Shown here one piece after another: positions 1 to 6,233 of a DNA stretch of 12,674 bases. This stretch comes from JBFHES01 sp041584015 (lineage in GTDB: Bacteria > Bacteroidota > Bacteroidia > Bacteroidales > M50B96). The stretch's first letter is position 1. The number at the start of each line of letters is the position of its first letter. Below the pieces are notes generated by a model. It was not told the DNA's origin. It was given only the letters and a program-made list of their open reading frames with translations, and did no database searches. Location: contig JBFHES010000126.1 in NCBI GenBank assembly GCA_041584015.1, positions 1 through 12,674 of the forward strand, read 5' to 3'. A program made the translations under genes and the position numbers.

Positions 1-900
1 ATAAACTCCGGCAGCTAATCCAGATAGATTGGCTGAATTTCCATTACTATTAGTCCAGTTATAAGAATAAGGTGCGGTACCACCATTAACAGTAAGCTGT
101 ATTGCACCATCACTTAATCCATTATTACTGATGTTGTATCCATTAAAATCAGATAAAGAAGCATTGATTGTAACCGCTGATGGTGCAACAATATCAAAAC
201 TCAATACGCTTGATAAACTTCCTGATGGAGGAGTGGTTGTTCCTGATAAGGAAATAATTCCTGAAATTCCATTAGGAATATAAATACTATCATTTGCGAA
301 TGAAGTTTGATATACAGGAGTTAGTTCAACTTCTGTTCCATCAGATGGTCTGAAAAATTTCCACTTAAATGTTTCTCCAGTAGCAAAACCATCATTTAGT
401 GCAGGTTGGCTACCCCACGCTGAGATGGCATTATTTCCGGCAATACATGCTTTGTAACCACCACATTCAAGACCGTTTGGTGTATCGTAAAACAAACCAA
501 TAAAACCATCGGTAACCGCTACACCATTAAGGCTTACGCTTCCTGATGGAACAAATATGGTATGATTGTTACCAGTGTTTGTATATGCCCAGCTAAATAC
601 ACTTAAAAGCGGTGCTGCTGGTGCTGCATTGTCGGTAATTGTTACTGTATAGGTACCACTTGCTAGTCCTGATACATCTTCGGATACGAGTCCGTTTGAC
701 CATGCAAAGGAGAGAGGCGAAATGCCGCCAGCAACGGTAATGTCTATGAATCCATCTGCTGAATAAGAGCAGGTAGGATGATTAATCGAATAACTAACTT
801 GCAGGCTATCGCCAAAGGTGGTATTATCCGCCTGTGTGTACCCGCTGAGTAATGCCAGGCTTATTATAAGCCCAAACACTCTTTGAGTGAAGTTTCTCAT
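1..900 (-). CDS. Secreted SprB-repeat protein, N-terminal 300 residues (3' end outside window)
   Basis: The reading frame is open from the ATG at 898-900 to the left edge, so only the first 300 residues are visible. Residues 1-24 form a signal peptide ending near Thr22-Gln-Ala24. Two SprB-type repeats are recognisable by the pattern GG-x-x-P-(L/Y)-S-(F/Y)-x-W-(S/T)-N followed by L-(A/S)-(A/S)-G-x-Y: one at about 35-90, the other at about 245-300, cut by the edge. Between them (about 98-220) is a different domain with GNNHTI, GLFYDT, CGGY, AWG and GFATGETFKWKF, a module I recall from other Bacteroidota T9SS cargo proteins. SprB repeats occur in large surface adhesins and gliding proteins, so a large surface-exposed T9SS substrate is likely; the sorting domain itself is not visible. 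No other Met occurs in the visible protein, so this ATG is the best start. A TAnnTTTG match at 907-914 lies only 6 nt upstream, too close for a normal leader. Confidence 0.85.
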   Translation of the reverse strand, partial: MRNFTQRVFGLIISLALLSGYTQADNTTFGDSLQVSYSINHPTCSYSADGFIDITVAGGISPLSFAWSNGLVSEDVSGLASGTYTVTITDNAAPAAPLLSVFSWAYTNTGNNHTIFVPSGSVSLNGVAVTDGFIGLFYDTPNGLECGGYKACIAGNNAISAWGSQPALNDGFATGETFKWKFFRPSDGTEVELTPVYQTSFANDSIYIPNGISGIISLSGTTTPPSGSLSSVLSFDIVAPSAVTINASLSDFNGYNISNNGLSDGAIQLTVNGGTAPYSYNWTNSNGNSANLSGLAAGVY

Positions 901-1065
901 TTTGTCCAAATTTAAGTTGAGTTCCGGGTATTGTTACGCTCATTCTTTCATAAGGTTTTAATAATCACCATATTTTTAGCAAAGCCTGATGCAGCGTGAT
1001 AGATAAATGCACAATTAGTTGCTTTTTTGCGATGAACAGTTCACATTTGTCGAAAGAAAAAGAAC

Positions 1066-2556
1066 ATGTATTTACTCGGTCTCGATATAGGAAGCTCCAG
1101 GGTTAAAGCATCAATCATCGATGCTAATTCCGGCTATTCATTGGAAACAGCATTTTCGCCTAAAATTGATATGCAGATAAACTCAGAACAATCTGGTTGG
1201 GCTGAGCAAGATCCTGAGATTTGGTGGCAAAATGTACTCCGCGCCTGTAGAGAGGCTATTATGGAAGCTGGCATTGAAGCGCATGATATAAAGGCGATTG
1301 GAATTTCCTATCAAATGCATGGCTTGGTGCTCATCGATAAAAAACAAGAATTAATCTGTCGTTCGATTATTTGGTGTGATAGCCGTGCCACTGGTATAGG
1401 AGAGGAGGCCTATTCCGATTTAGGCGAAGCTTACTGTCTTGATCGCTATTTAAATTCACCGGGCAACTTTACAGCCTCAAAGCTAAAGTGGATCCAAGAA
1501 CATCATCAGGTTACATATGATCAAATACATAAAATTCTACTGCCGGGTGATTATATCGCAATGCGCTTTACAGGTGAAGTGAATACTACAGTTGGAGGTC
1601 TTTCCGAAGCCATTCTATGGGATTTTAAAGAGAATGCTTTGGCCCATTCGCTGCTGGAGCATTACGGGATAGATGCTGATTTAATACCAGATGTAGTTCC
1701 TGCATTTGGTGTTTCTGGAGGAGTTAAAGCGGAGGTAGCAGAAGAATTAGGCTTAAAGCCAGGTACACCTATAGCATATCGTGCAGGTGATCAGCCCAAC
1801 AATGCATTTGCTCTTCAGGTAACAGAAGCCGGACAAATGGCCGCAACCGGAGGAACTTCGGGTGTTATTTATGGTGTAACAGATAAATATATTGCCGATC
1901 CCCAGGCACGACTGAATACCTTTGCCCATGTGAACCATCAGCATACCGATCCAAGGTTGGGTGTGCTTTTATGCTTAAATGGAGCTGGCATTCTTAATAG
2001 CTGGTTGAAAAATAATGTTTCAGATGGAAAGTTATTCCCGGATGATATTGCTCGAATTGCAAATGAAATACCAATTGGTTCGAAAGGTCTCATTGTTTTT
2101 CCTTTTGGAAATGGAGCTGAACGGATGTTAGGCAACAGAAACATAGATGCTCAAATTCATGGATTAAATTTTAATATTCACAAACGTTCGCATTTATTTA
2201 GAGCCGGACATGAAGGAATTGCCTTTGCCTTAAATTATGGTCTCGAATTGATGAGTGAGATGGGAATCAAACAGAACAGCATTAGAGCTGCAAAAGCAAA
2301 CATGTTTTTAAGTCCTGTACTTAGAGAAACTTTAGCTACTGTGTCTGGCGCAACAATCGAACTGTATAATACAGATGGATCGCAGGGTGCAGCTCGAGCA
2401 GCTGGCATTGGAGCGGGCTTGTTTCAATCTACCAGCGAAGCTTTTGAAAGTTTAGTTAAAGCTGAAAAGGTACAACCCGATGAAAAAAACAAACAAGCCT
2501 ATATGGATGCTTATTTAAGGTGGAAAGATTGCCTGGTCAAACAGTTGACACTATAA
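1066..2556 (+). CDS. xylB: Xylulokinase-type FGGY carbohydrate kinase
   Basis: This is a cytoplasmic FGGY-family sugar kinase of 496 residues, the usual family length, predicted to phosphorylate D-xylulose to xylulose 5-phosphate for the pentose phosphate pathway. Visible motifs are the N-terminal phosphate-binding GLDIGSS (5-11, with Asp7), EQDPEIWW (47-54), the substrate-site QMHG (83-86) typical of xylulokinases, AGDQPNNA (240-247) with Asp242 at the position of the catalytic base (Asp233 of E. coli XylB), and GGTSG (262-266). The C-terminal nucleotide-site segment reads AAKANMFLSP instead of the GGG-A-(K/R)-S of E. coli; I recall this variant in Bacteroidota homologues, so it is not damage. 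No xylose isomerase, transporter or regulator gene lies nearby. The substrate is inferred from family resemblance; another ketose is possible. The stop is 4 bp from that of the convergent gene at 2561-2863. Confidence 0.88.
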   Translation: MYLLGLDIGSSRVKASIIDANSGYSLETAFSPKIDMQINSEQSGWAEQDPEIWWQNVLRACREAIMEAGIEAHDIKAIGISYQMHGLVLIDKKQELICRSIIWCDSRATGIGEEAYSDLGEAYCLDRYLNSPGNFTASKLKWIQEHHQVTYDQIHKILLPGDYIAMRFTGEVNTTVGGLSEAILWDFKENALAHSLLEHYGIDADLIPDVVPAFGVSGGVKAEVAEELGLKPGTPIAYRAGDQPNNAFALQVTEAGQMAATGGTSGVIYGVTDKYIADPQARLNTFAHVNHQHTDPRLGVLLCLNGAGILNSWLKNNVSDGKLFPDDIARIANEIPIGSKGLIVFPFGNGAERMLGNRNIDAQIHGLNFNIHKRSHLFRAGHEGIAFALNYGLELMSEMGIKQNSIRAAKANMFLSPVLRETLATVSGATIELYNTDGSQGAARAAGIGAGLFQSTSEAFESLVKAEKVQPDEKNKQAYMDAYLRWKDCLVKQLTL

Positions 2557-2560
2557 GCTA

Positions 2561-2863
2561 TTAATCAATTACTGTTATTTCATAAAACGCAATATTCTGC
2601 TTTTTATCTTTAAAAGCTGTAAGGCTGATTGTATAAATTCCTGCCTGGTGATATTTCACTGTTGGCGATTCTGTTGTCGTCGTTGAATCATTGCCAAAGT
2701 CCCAAAAGTAGGTATCTGCATTATCTGAGCAATTGGTTAAAGTTATTTCATCTTCAACCTTTATAATTGTGTAATCAATATCAAAGCAGGCCGAAGGCAA
2801 TTCGGTGTTGCATGCGCTTAACATTAATATTAGTACAAAGGCAACTGAAAGTATTCTTGTCAT
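2561..2863 (-). CDS. Small lipoprotein with a single PKD domain
   Basis: A 100-residue protein with a lipoprotein signal peptide: hydrophobic stretch 4-15 and lipobox LSAC with Cys18 as the lipidation site. The rest is one PKD-like beta-sandwich domain, seen from YFWDFGNDS (52-60, matching the family's x-W-D-F-G-D-G core) and KYHQAGIYTISLTA (70-83, matching the H-x-Y-x-x-x-G-x-Y-x-V-x-L end). PKD domains bind or present other proteins or sugars at the cell surface; the partner here is unknown. The domain fills the whole mature protein, which is unusual because PKD modules normally occur inside larger proteins. A -7 promoter match lies at 2895-2902. The gene is monocistronic and converges tightly with xylB. 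Confidence 0.85.
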   Translation of the reverse strand: MTRILSVAFVLILMLSACNTELPSACFDIDYTIIKVEDEITLTNCSDNADTYFWDFGNDSTTTTESPTVKYHQAGIYTISLTAFKDKKQNIAFYEITVID

Positions 2864-2894
2864 GGTTATTCGTTTTTCTACATATGAACGCAGG

Positions 2895-2902
2895 CAAAGT
2901 TA
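2895..2902 (-). promoter_or_regulatory. -7 promoter element for the PKD lipoprotein gene
   Basis: On the minus strand this reads TAACTTTG, an exact match to the Bacteroidota -7 consensus TAnnTTTG. It would start transcription near 2890, giving a leader of about 27 nt before the ATG at 2863. No clear TTG -33 element is seen at the expected distance upstream, so the assignment rests on the -7 box alone. Confidence 0.45.
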
Positions 2903-3071
2903 GCAAATTGTTTATTTCCTTTCTTGCTTCATGAAAATGAAAAAGCACTTATCACATATTAACTCACCTTGCTCGTCATACATATATGTGACATATCTCA
3001 CACAACTTGCATTTACTATTAATTTGGTCATAACTTGTTTCATTAAACTAAAGAATCTTAATATTCAAGTC

Positions 3072-3536
3072 ATGAAGAAAACACTACTAGTATCAATTGG
3101 TATTCTGAGCTTTTTGTTACTAACAACAAGCGCTTATTCGCAGAGCATGACAATCGCTCCGTCAAAAATCATCTTAAACGCATCAGGCATAACCTTAGAT
3201 GTTAAATGTCTTTGGTCCGGAAGCATGTTGAGTGGATCCGTTATAAGTGATCAGGATATTCAAATATATGTAAGCGGAAACTATATAACAGATGCCTATT
3301 CGCTGACCTATTGCTGGATTGACCAAATGTTTAAAGCCACTTTTGATCGCTACGATTTTCTTACAAACACATACATACAATCGATAGCAAATGATGGAGA
3401 TGTGAGGGTTACCATAAGCGGTAACTACACCATTACAGATTCGTCAGGAACAGACCATGTTATTGTGTTACCAATAAAATTGGATTATGCAGAATTTGTA
3501 AGACCAACTGGCTCAAAGAAGAAGAAAAAGCACTAA
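3072..3536 (+). CDS. Small secreted protein of unknown function with a lysine-rich tail
   Basis: I do not recognise the family. The start is placed at the ATG at 3072, giving 154 residues, because the protein then begins with a textbook signal peptide (MKKTLLVSIG, hydrophobic core to about 20, likely cleavage after AYS at 21-23). The frame is open further upstream to an ATG at 2931, but that start would bury the signal peptide 47 residues inside. The mature part (about 130 residues) looks rich in beta strands, with two similar segments, YVSGNYIT and ITISGNYTIT-like, each with SGNY, suggesting a small beta-sandwich. The protein ends in GSKKKKKH, a highly basic tail. A weak promoter (TTG at 3007-3009, TAACTTGT at 3031-3038) precedes it. 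It converges on the 388-residue lipoprotein gene with 22 bp between stops. Confidence 0.7.
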   Translation: MKKTLLVSIGILSFLLLTTSAYSQSMTIAPSKIILNASGITLDVKCLWSGSMLSGSVISDQDIQIYVSGNYITDAYSLTYCWIDQMFKATFDRYDFLTNTYIQSIANDGDVRVTISGNYTITDSSGTDHVIVLPIKLDYAEFVRPTGSKKKKKH

Positions 3537-3558
3537 TAATAGTGTTAGGCTACATCGC

Positions 3559-4725
3559 TTACTTAGGAACCTTTTTATTCGCATGCATTGCATTGTAAAT
3601 AGTTTCTTGCAATAACTCTCCAGCCGATAGGATCATGTCAAAATCGCGAGGGATTGGCATTCGCTTACGCTTTAATAATAACAGCACCTCCTCAGTTAGT
3701 GCTTCTCTATTGCCATTGGCATTTGCAAATACATTCTCAAAAACAAAGCCTGAATGAATTGGCACCGATTTTAAAACCTTTTGCGTATGCAGATCGGTAT
3801 ATACCAAACTACCTTCGAGTTTAATTTCTCTGCGCTGAATGGTTTCTTTCACAATGCAGCTAATTGTTTTAAACTTATCGATTTTAATATCATTGCCAAG
3901 TGAATCTTTCCTAACATTTCCGTTCTCATCAAGCACATACTCAAACCCGTCCTCAAGTTCCTTCGATTGAGTATATTCTTTCGTATCCATCATAGAAGGA
4001 GAGATAATTATTTTATTTAGTCTGATTTCTAGTTTATAATCAAACGACTGGTTTGCTACATATGGGCTGTATTCTACCCAGTCAGAGTTAATTCTAGATA
4101 AATCTTCGGGAATCAATGAATTTGTAAAATCCTTTGGCAGCTTAAATATTGTATTGTTTTTAACGCCAATAAAAACATGACTTGTACCCTTTTCACGAGC
4201 CACTTCTACTAACTTGTCTACATCTTCGTACACGGTATAATACGATTGTACTTTTTTAAATTCGTAGTAGGCACGTCGGGCATCCTTTCTATTATTTCGT
4301 CTTAGCAAATCACTGGCATGGGCATAAAGGTATTCAACAGCATTTCTTTTGGCCAGAAGAATTTCATTGTCATAATCCTTTACCGGAAAATCCAGGCTGC
4401 CTCCCGGATATTTTAATGGAACTACAGTACGAACCAAGTCTTGTCTCTTTTTTAAACCATGTAAAATCTCGAAAACTTCTTCCCATATTTCAGGTACACC
4501 TTCCTTCTTAAGAAAAGTGATGCGCTCCATTTCCTGACGATTAATCATTGGATAGGCTTTCCTTAGCACAGCAATATCTTTCTCGCTATCCGGCTTTTTA
4601 CGCAATTTCTCAACCGACTTGACAACAGCCATATGGTAATTTCCTTTTTTGAAATAATGCGATGAACTAGTGCATCCGGAAAAGATGATTACTGCTGATA
4701 GAAATATCCAATAGATATTTTTCAT
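3559..4725 (-). CDS. Conserved-type lipoprotein of unknown function, helical repeat N-terminal half
   Basis: A 388-residue protein with a lipoprotein signal peptide (MKNIYWIFLSAVIIFSGC, lipidated Cys18), so it is anchored in the inner or outer membrane and faces the periplasm or surface. Residues about 22-190 are rich in charged helices and look like TPR-type helical repeats: YFKKGNYHMAVVKSVEKL near 24-41 is TPR-like, as is the segment with RNNRKDARRAYYEFKKVQSYY near 143-165. Residues about 195-340 switch to beta-type sequence and include an insert rich in Asp and Asn around 270-280. The end (350-388) is helical and basic. I recall similar uncharacterised lipoproteins in Bacteroidota but cannot name a family. 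It is transcribed alone and divergently from the 4726-5028 gap; no exact -7 box was found upstream. Confidence 0.75.
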   Translation of the reverse strand: MKNIYWIFLSAVIIFSGCTSSSHYFKKGNYHMAVVKSVEKLRKKPDSEKDIAVLRKAYPMINRQEMERITFLKKEGVPEIWEEVFEILHGLKKRQDLVRTVVPLKYPGGSLDFPVKDYDNEILLAKRNAVEYLYAHASDLLRRNNRKDARRAYYEFKKVQSYYTVYEDVDKLVEVAREKGTSHVFIGVKNNTIFKLPKDFTNSLIPEDLSRINSDWVEYSPYVANQSFDYKLEIRLNKIIISPSMMDTKEYTQSKELEDGFEYVLDENGNVRKDSLGNDIKIDKFKTISCIVKETIQRREIKLEGSLVYTDLHTQKVLKSVPIHSGFVFENVFANANGNREALTEEVLLLLKRKRMPIPRDFDMILSAGELLQETIYNAMHANKKVPK

Positions 4726-4819
4726 GATTCTATTTTTTTGTAAGACTGCGTAAAATTAAGATTTTCGTTTACTTGATAAAACTATGGATTACTTAAAAAA
4801 CCAGATTTTTTATTTAGAT

Positions 4820-4852
4820 TTTGTATTGAATCGATTGGGATTCATAAGTTTG
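4820..4852 (+). promoter_or_regulatory. Orphan Bacteroidota-type promoter
   Basis: TTTG at 4820-4823 and TAAGTTTG at 4845-4852 are separated by 21 bp, matching the Bacteroidota sigma-ABfr consensus (TTTG, about 17-23 bp, TAnnTTTG). It is the most complete two-part promoter seen in this window. Transcription would begin near 4857 on the plus strand, where no annotated gene starts. The next real gene begins at 5029 and has its own -7 box. Confidence 0.5.
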
Positions 4853-4856
4853 AAAG

Positions 4857-4991
4857 AACAAAGCAAAAGCACAACTGTTGTTAAAACGAATACTGTATAA
4901 AGATACTTCTGAGTTAAAGATATTTCGTAATGTTAAGTTAATAGTAAAGGGTTTTCAGTTAATTTGAAACCCTTTACTTATTTTTAATTTT
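4857..4991 (+). ncRNA. Candidate small RNA of about 130 nt
   Basis: The segment runs from the predicted start of the promoter at 4820-4852 to the end of the T-rich tail after the hairpin at 4943-4978. Inside it the only ATG-started frame is three codons long, so a transcript from this promoter would not code for protein. The family is not recognised. Alternatives: the transcript may be a leader of the 5029 gene with the hairpin as an attenuator, or the hairpin may end a transcript that started further upstream and carries the 38-codon frame at 4784-4900. Confidence 0.3.
4943..4991 (+). terminator. Rho-independent terminator-like hairpin
   Basis: AGTAAAGGGTTT at 4943-4954 pairs perfectly with AAACCCTTTACT at 4967-4978, a 12-bp stem with a 12-nt loop. 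It is followed on the plus strand by a T-rich run (4979-4991, broken by a few A). The opposite strand has no T-run after the stem, so if it is a terminator it acts on plus-strand transcripts. No plus-strand gene ends just upstream; the adjacent gene upstream is on the minus strand. Confidence 0.55.
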
Positions 4992-4997
4992 TAAGTT

Positions 4998-5005
4998 TAC
5001 TTTTG
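4998..5005 (+). promoter_or_regulatory. -7 promoter element for the OB-fold lipoprotein gene
   Basis: TACTTTTG is an exact TAnnTTTG match. Transcription would begin near 5010, leaving a leader of just under 20 nt before the ATG at 5029. This position rules out the in-frame GTG at 5005 as the start codon. No clear -33 TTG is seen at 17-23 bp upstream. Confidence 0.45.
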
Positions 5006-5028
5006 TGTGGAATTTAAATGAGTCAATT

Positions 5029-5736
5029 ATGAAATCAATCTATTCTATTACCTTCATTCTATTAGTCTTATCGTTTTCGTCATGTAAGGAAAAACAAAAA
5101 CCTGTAAGCATTGACAATAGCATAGATAAAAATCATGTAGTTGTGGTACAAGAGGTTCTACATGGTGAGAAATATTCATACATGAATGTAAAGGAGAAGT
5201 TTGTTGAATTTTGGATTTCAACTGATAAAGTTCTGGCGTCGGTAGGAGATACCCTTTATTATATTGATGCGTTTGAAATGAATGACTTTAAAAGCAAAGA
5301 GCTTGATCGTGTATTTGAGTCTATTCTATTTGTTTCAGAAATTAGTAATAAGCCGATAAAAAAAGCTGAGAAGTGGTACAAAGAAAAGCACAATACAAAA
5401 ACTGCTCAAGGCACAAAATACGATATCAAACTTAAACGGCCGGATGGAGCTGTATCCATTGCAGATATTTATGCAAATACTGAGAAGTATAATGGAAAGC
5501 AACTTAAGTTGAGAGGTGTAGTAATGCGCTACAACGAAATGATTATGAAAAAGAATTGGATTCACTTACAGGATGGAACAGATCATAATGGTGAGTTTGA
5601 TTTAACGATAACAACAACTGATAAAGTTCAGTTAGGTGATACAATTATCATTGAAGGAACACTCATGTTGGATAAAGATTTTGGGGCCGGATATGTTTAT
5701 CCGGTAATTTTAGAACAAGCCACAGTGCTTAATTAG
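5029..5736 (+). CDS. Two-domain OB-fold lipoprotein
   Basis: The start is the ATG at 5029 (235 residues). It gives a proper lipoprotein signal peptide (MKSIYSITFI, hydrophobic to 16, Cys19 after FSS), and an in-frame GTG at 5005 lies in the promoter. Residues about 35-110 form a small beta domain (VVVVQEVLHGEKYSYMNVKE, then MNDFKSKELDRVFESI). Residues about 143-232 form an OB-fold-like domain with VSIADIYANTEKYNGKQLKLRG, NWIHLQDGT (176-184), VQLGDTIIIEG and DKDFGAGYVYPV (215-226). I recall this pair in Bacteroidota proteins often annotated loosely as DNA-binding or nucleotide-binding; since this protein is a lipoprotein, that label is doubtful. It probably acts in the periplasm or at the membrane; its ligand is unknown. 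It is followed after 20 nt by the DUF2750 gene, probably in one transcript. Confidence 0.82.
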   Translation: MKSIYSITFILLVLSFSSCKEKQKPVSIDNSIDKNHVVVVQEVLHGEKYSYMNVKEKFVEFWISTDKVLASVGDTLYYIDAFEMNDFKSKELDRVFESILFVSEISNKPIKKAEKWYKEKHNTKTAQGTKYDIKLKRPDGAVSIADIYANTEKYNGKQLKLRGVVMRYNEMIMKKNWIHLQDGTDHNGEFDLTITTTDKVQLGDTIIIEGTLMLDKDFGAGYVYPVILEQATVLN

Positions 5737-5756
5737 ATAGGTGAAAGGAAAGCGTA

Positions 5757-6137
5757 ATGGATGCAATAAATGTTAATGAACTTTCGGATCAAGAGCGATA
5801 CGAATACTTATTGAATTCGATTTCAGAAAATAGCGAACTGTGGTTGCTTCAGGCACGCCCTGGCTTGTTTGCCATGTTCGAAGATAAAAATGGTCAGGAA
5901 TACATTCCTGTTTGGCCAAACGAAGATTTTGCCAGCAAATATTCTGAAGATGATTGGAACGATTATCAGGCAGAGCCAATGGGCTTGGCAGAACTTTATG
6001 AATGGGTAAATGAACTAAAGGAAGATGAGGTGCTAATTGCCGCATTCCCAAACAACAAGTCGCAAGCCATTCCGCTTGATCCGGTAGAATTTGGAAAACA
6101 CGTAAGAGCGCATCGAAAGAGCTCCAGCCAAAAGTAA
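5757..6137 (+). CDS. DUF2750 family protein
   Basis: A 126-residue acidic cytoplasmic protein with no signal peptide or membrane segment. It matches the DUF2750 pattern: RYEYLLNSISENSELWLL near 14-31, the conserved IPVWPNEDFA (50-59) and LYEWVNELKEDEVLIAAFPN (80-99). The family is widespread and has no known biochemical function, and this sequence adds no catalytic motif. It lies 20 nt after the OB-fold lipoprotein gene with a purine-rich stretch (GAAAGGAAAG, 5743-5752) just before its ATG, which could be a ribosome binding site and is unusual in this AT-rich window. Co-transcription with the lipoprotein gene is inferred from spacing. A small hairpin at 6181-6204 may end the unit. Confidence 0.82.
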   Translation: MDAINVNELSDQERYEYLLNSISENSELWLLQARPGLFAMFEDKNGQEYIPVWPNEDFASKYSEDDWNDYQAEPMGLAELYEWVNELKEDEVLIAAFPNNKSQAIPLDPVEFGKHVRAHRKSSSQK

Positions 6138-6180
6138 GTAACACTTACGTTTAAACTTACACTTCGTAGCTTTTTCAGAG

Positions 6181-6210
6181 GCTTAGGAAATGCTTTCCTG
6201 TAGCTTTATG
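6181..6210 (+). terminator. Weak hairpin, possible terminator of the 5029-6137 unit
   Basis: AGGAAA (6185-6190) and TTTCCT (6194-6199) form a perfect 6-bp stem with a TGC loop, and GCT (6181-6183) can pair with AGC (6202-6204) across a small internal bulge. Only a short TTTAT follows, so termination would be weak. It lies about 44 nt after the DUF2750 stop. It could equally be an operator in front of the gene at 6234. Confidence 0.3.
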
Positions 6211-6233
6211 TATTAACTTTTTAATTAATTAAG

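Larger units (their letters stand above)
4726..5028. other. 303-bp intergenic gap with orphan promoter, hairpin and a second promoter
   Basis: The gap separates two divergent lipoprotein genes. It contains, on the plus strand, a promoter at 4820-4852, a hairpin with T-rich tail at 4943-4991, and the promoter of the 5029 gene at 4998-5005. A 38-codon open frame (4784-4900) also lies here. It has no recognisable similarity or ribosome binding site and its first third precedes the predicted transcription start, so I do not call it a gene. Confidence 0.7.

Noticed and set aside
907..914. Exact -7 box (TAAATTTG on the minus strand) before the SprB-repeat gene
   Set aside because: It would start transcription only 2-4 nt before the ATG and has no -33 partner; leaderless expression is possible but not supported otherwise.
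1753..2144. Two minus-strand open frames opposite the xylulokinase gene
   Set aside because: Both are shadows of a well-supported gene and encode Cys- and Ile-rich, non-protein-like sequences.
2931..3071. Upstream extension of the small secreted protein gene to an ATG at 2931
   Set aside because: The added 47 residues would place a clear signal peptide inside the protein, and the likely promoter lies within the extension; the ATG at 3072 fits better.
5005..5028. GTG at 5005 as start of the OB-fold lipoprotein
   Set aside because: The G of this GTG is the last base of an exact -7 promoter element, and the ATG at 5029 gives a normal lipoprotein signal peptide.
5773..6144. 123-codon minus-strand open frame opposite the DUF2750 gene
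   Set aside because: It lies almost wholly antisense to a recognisable family member and its translation shows no family motif or plausible fold.
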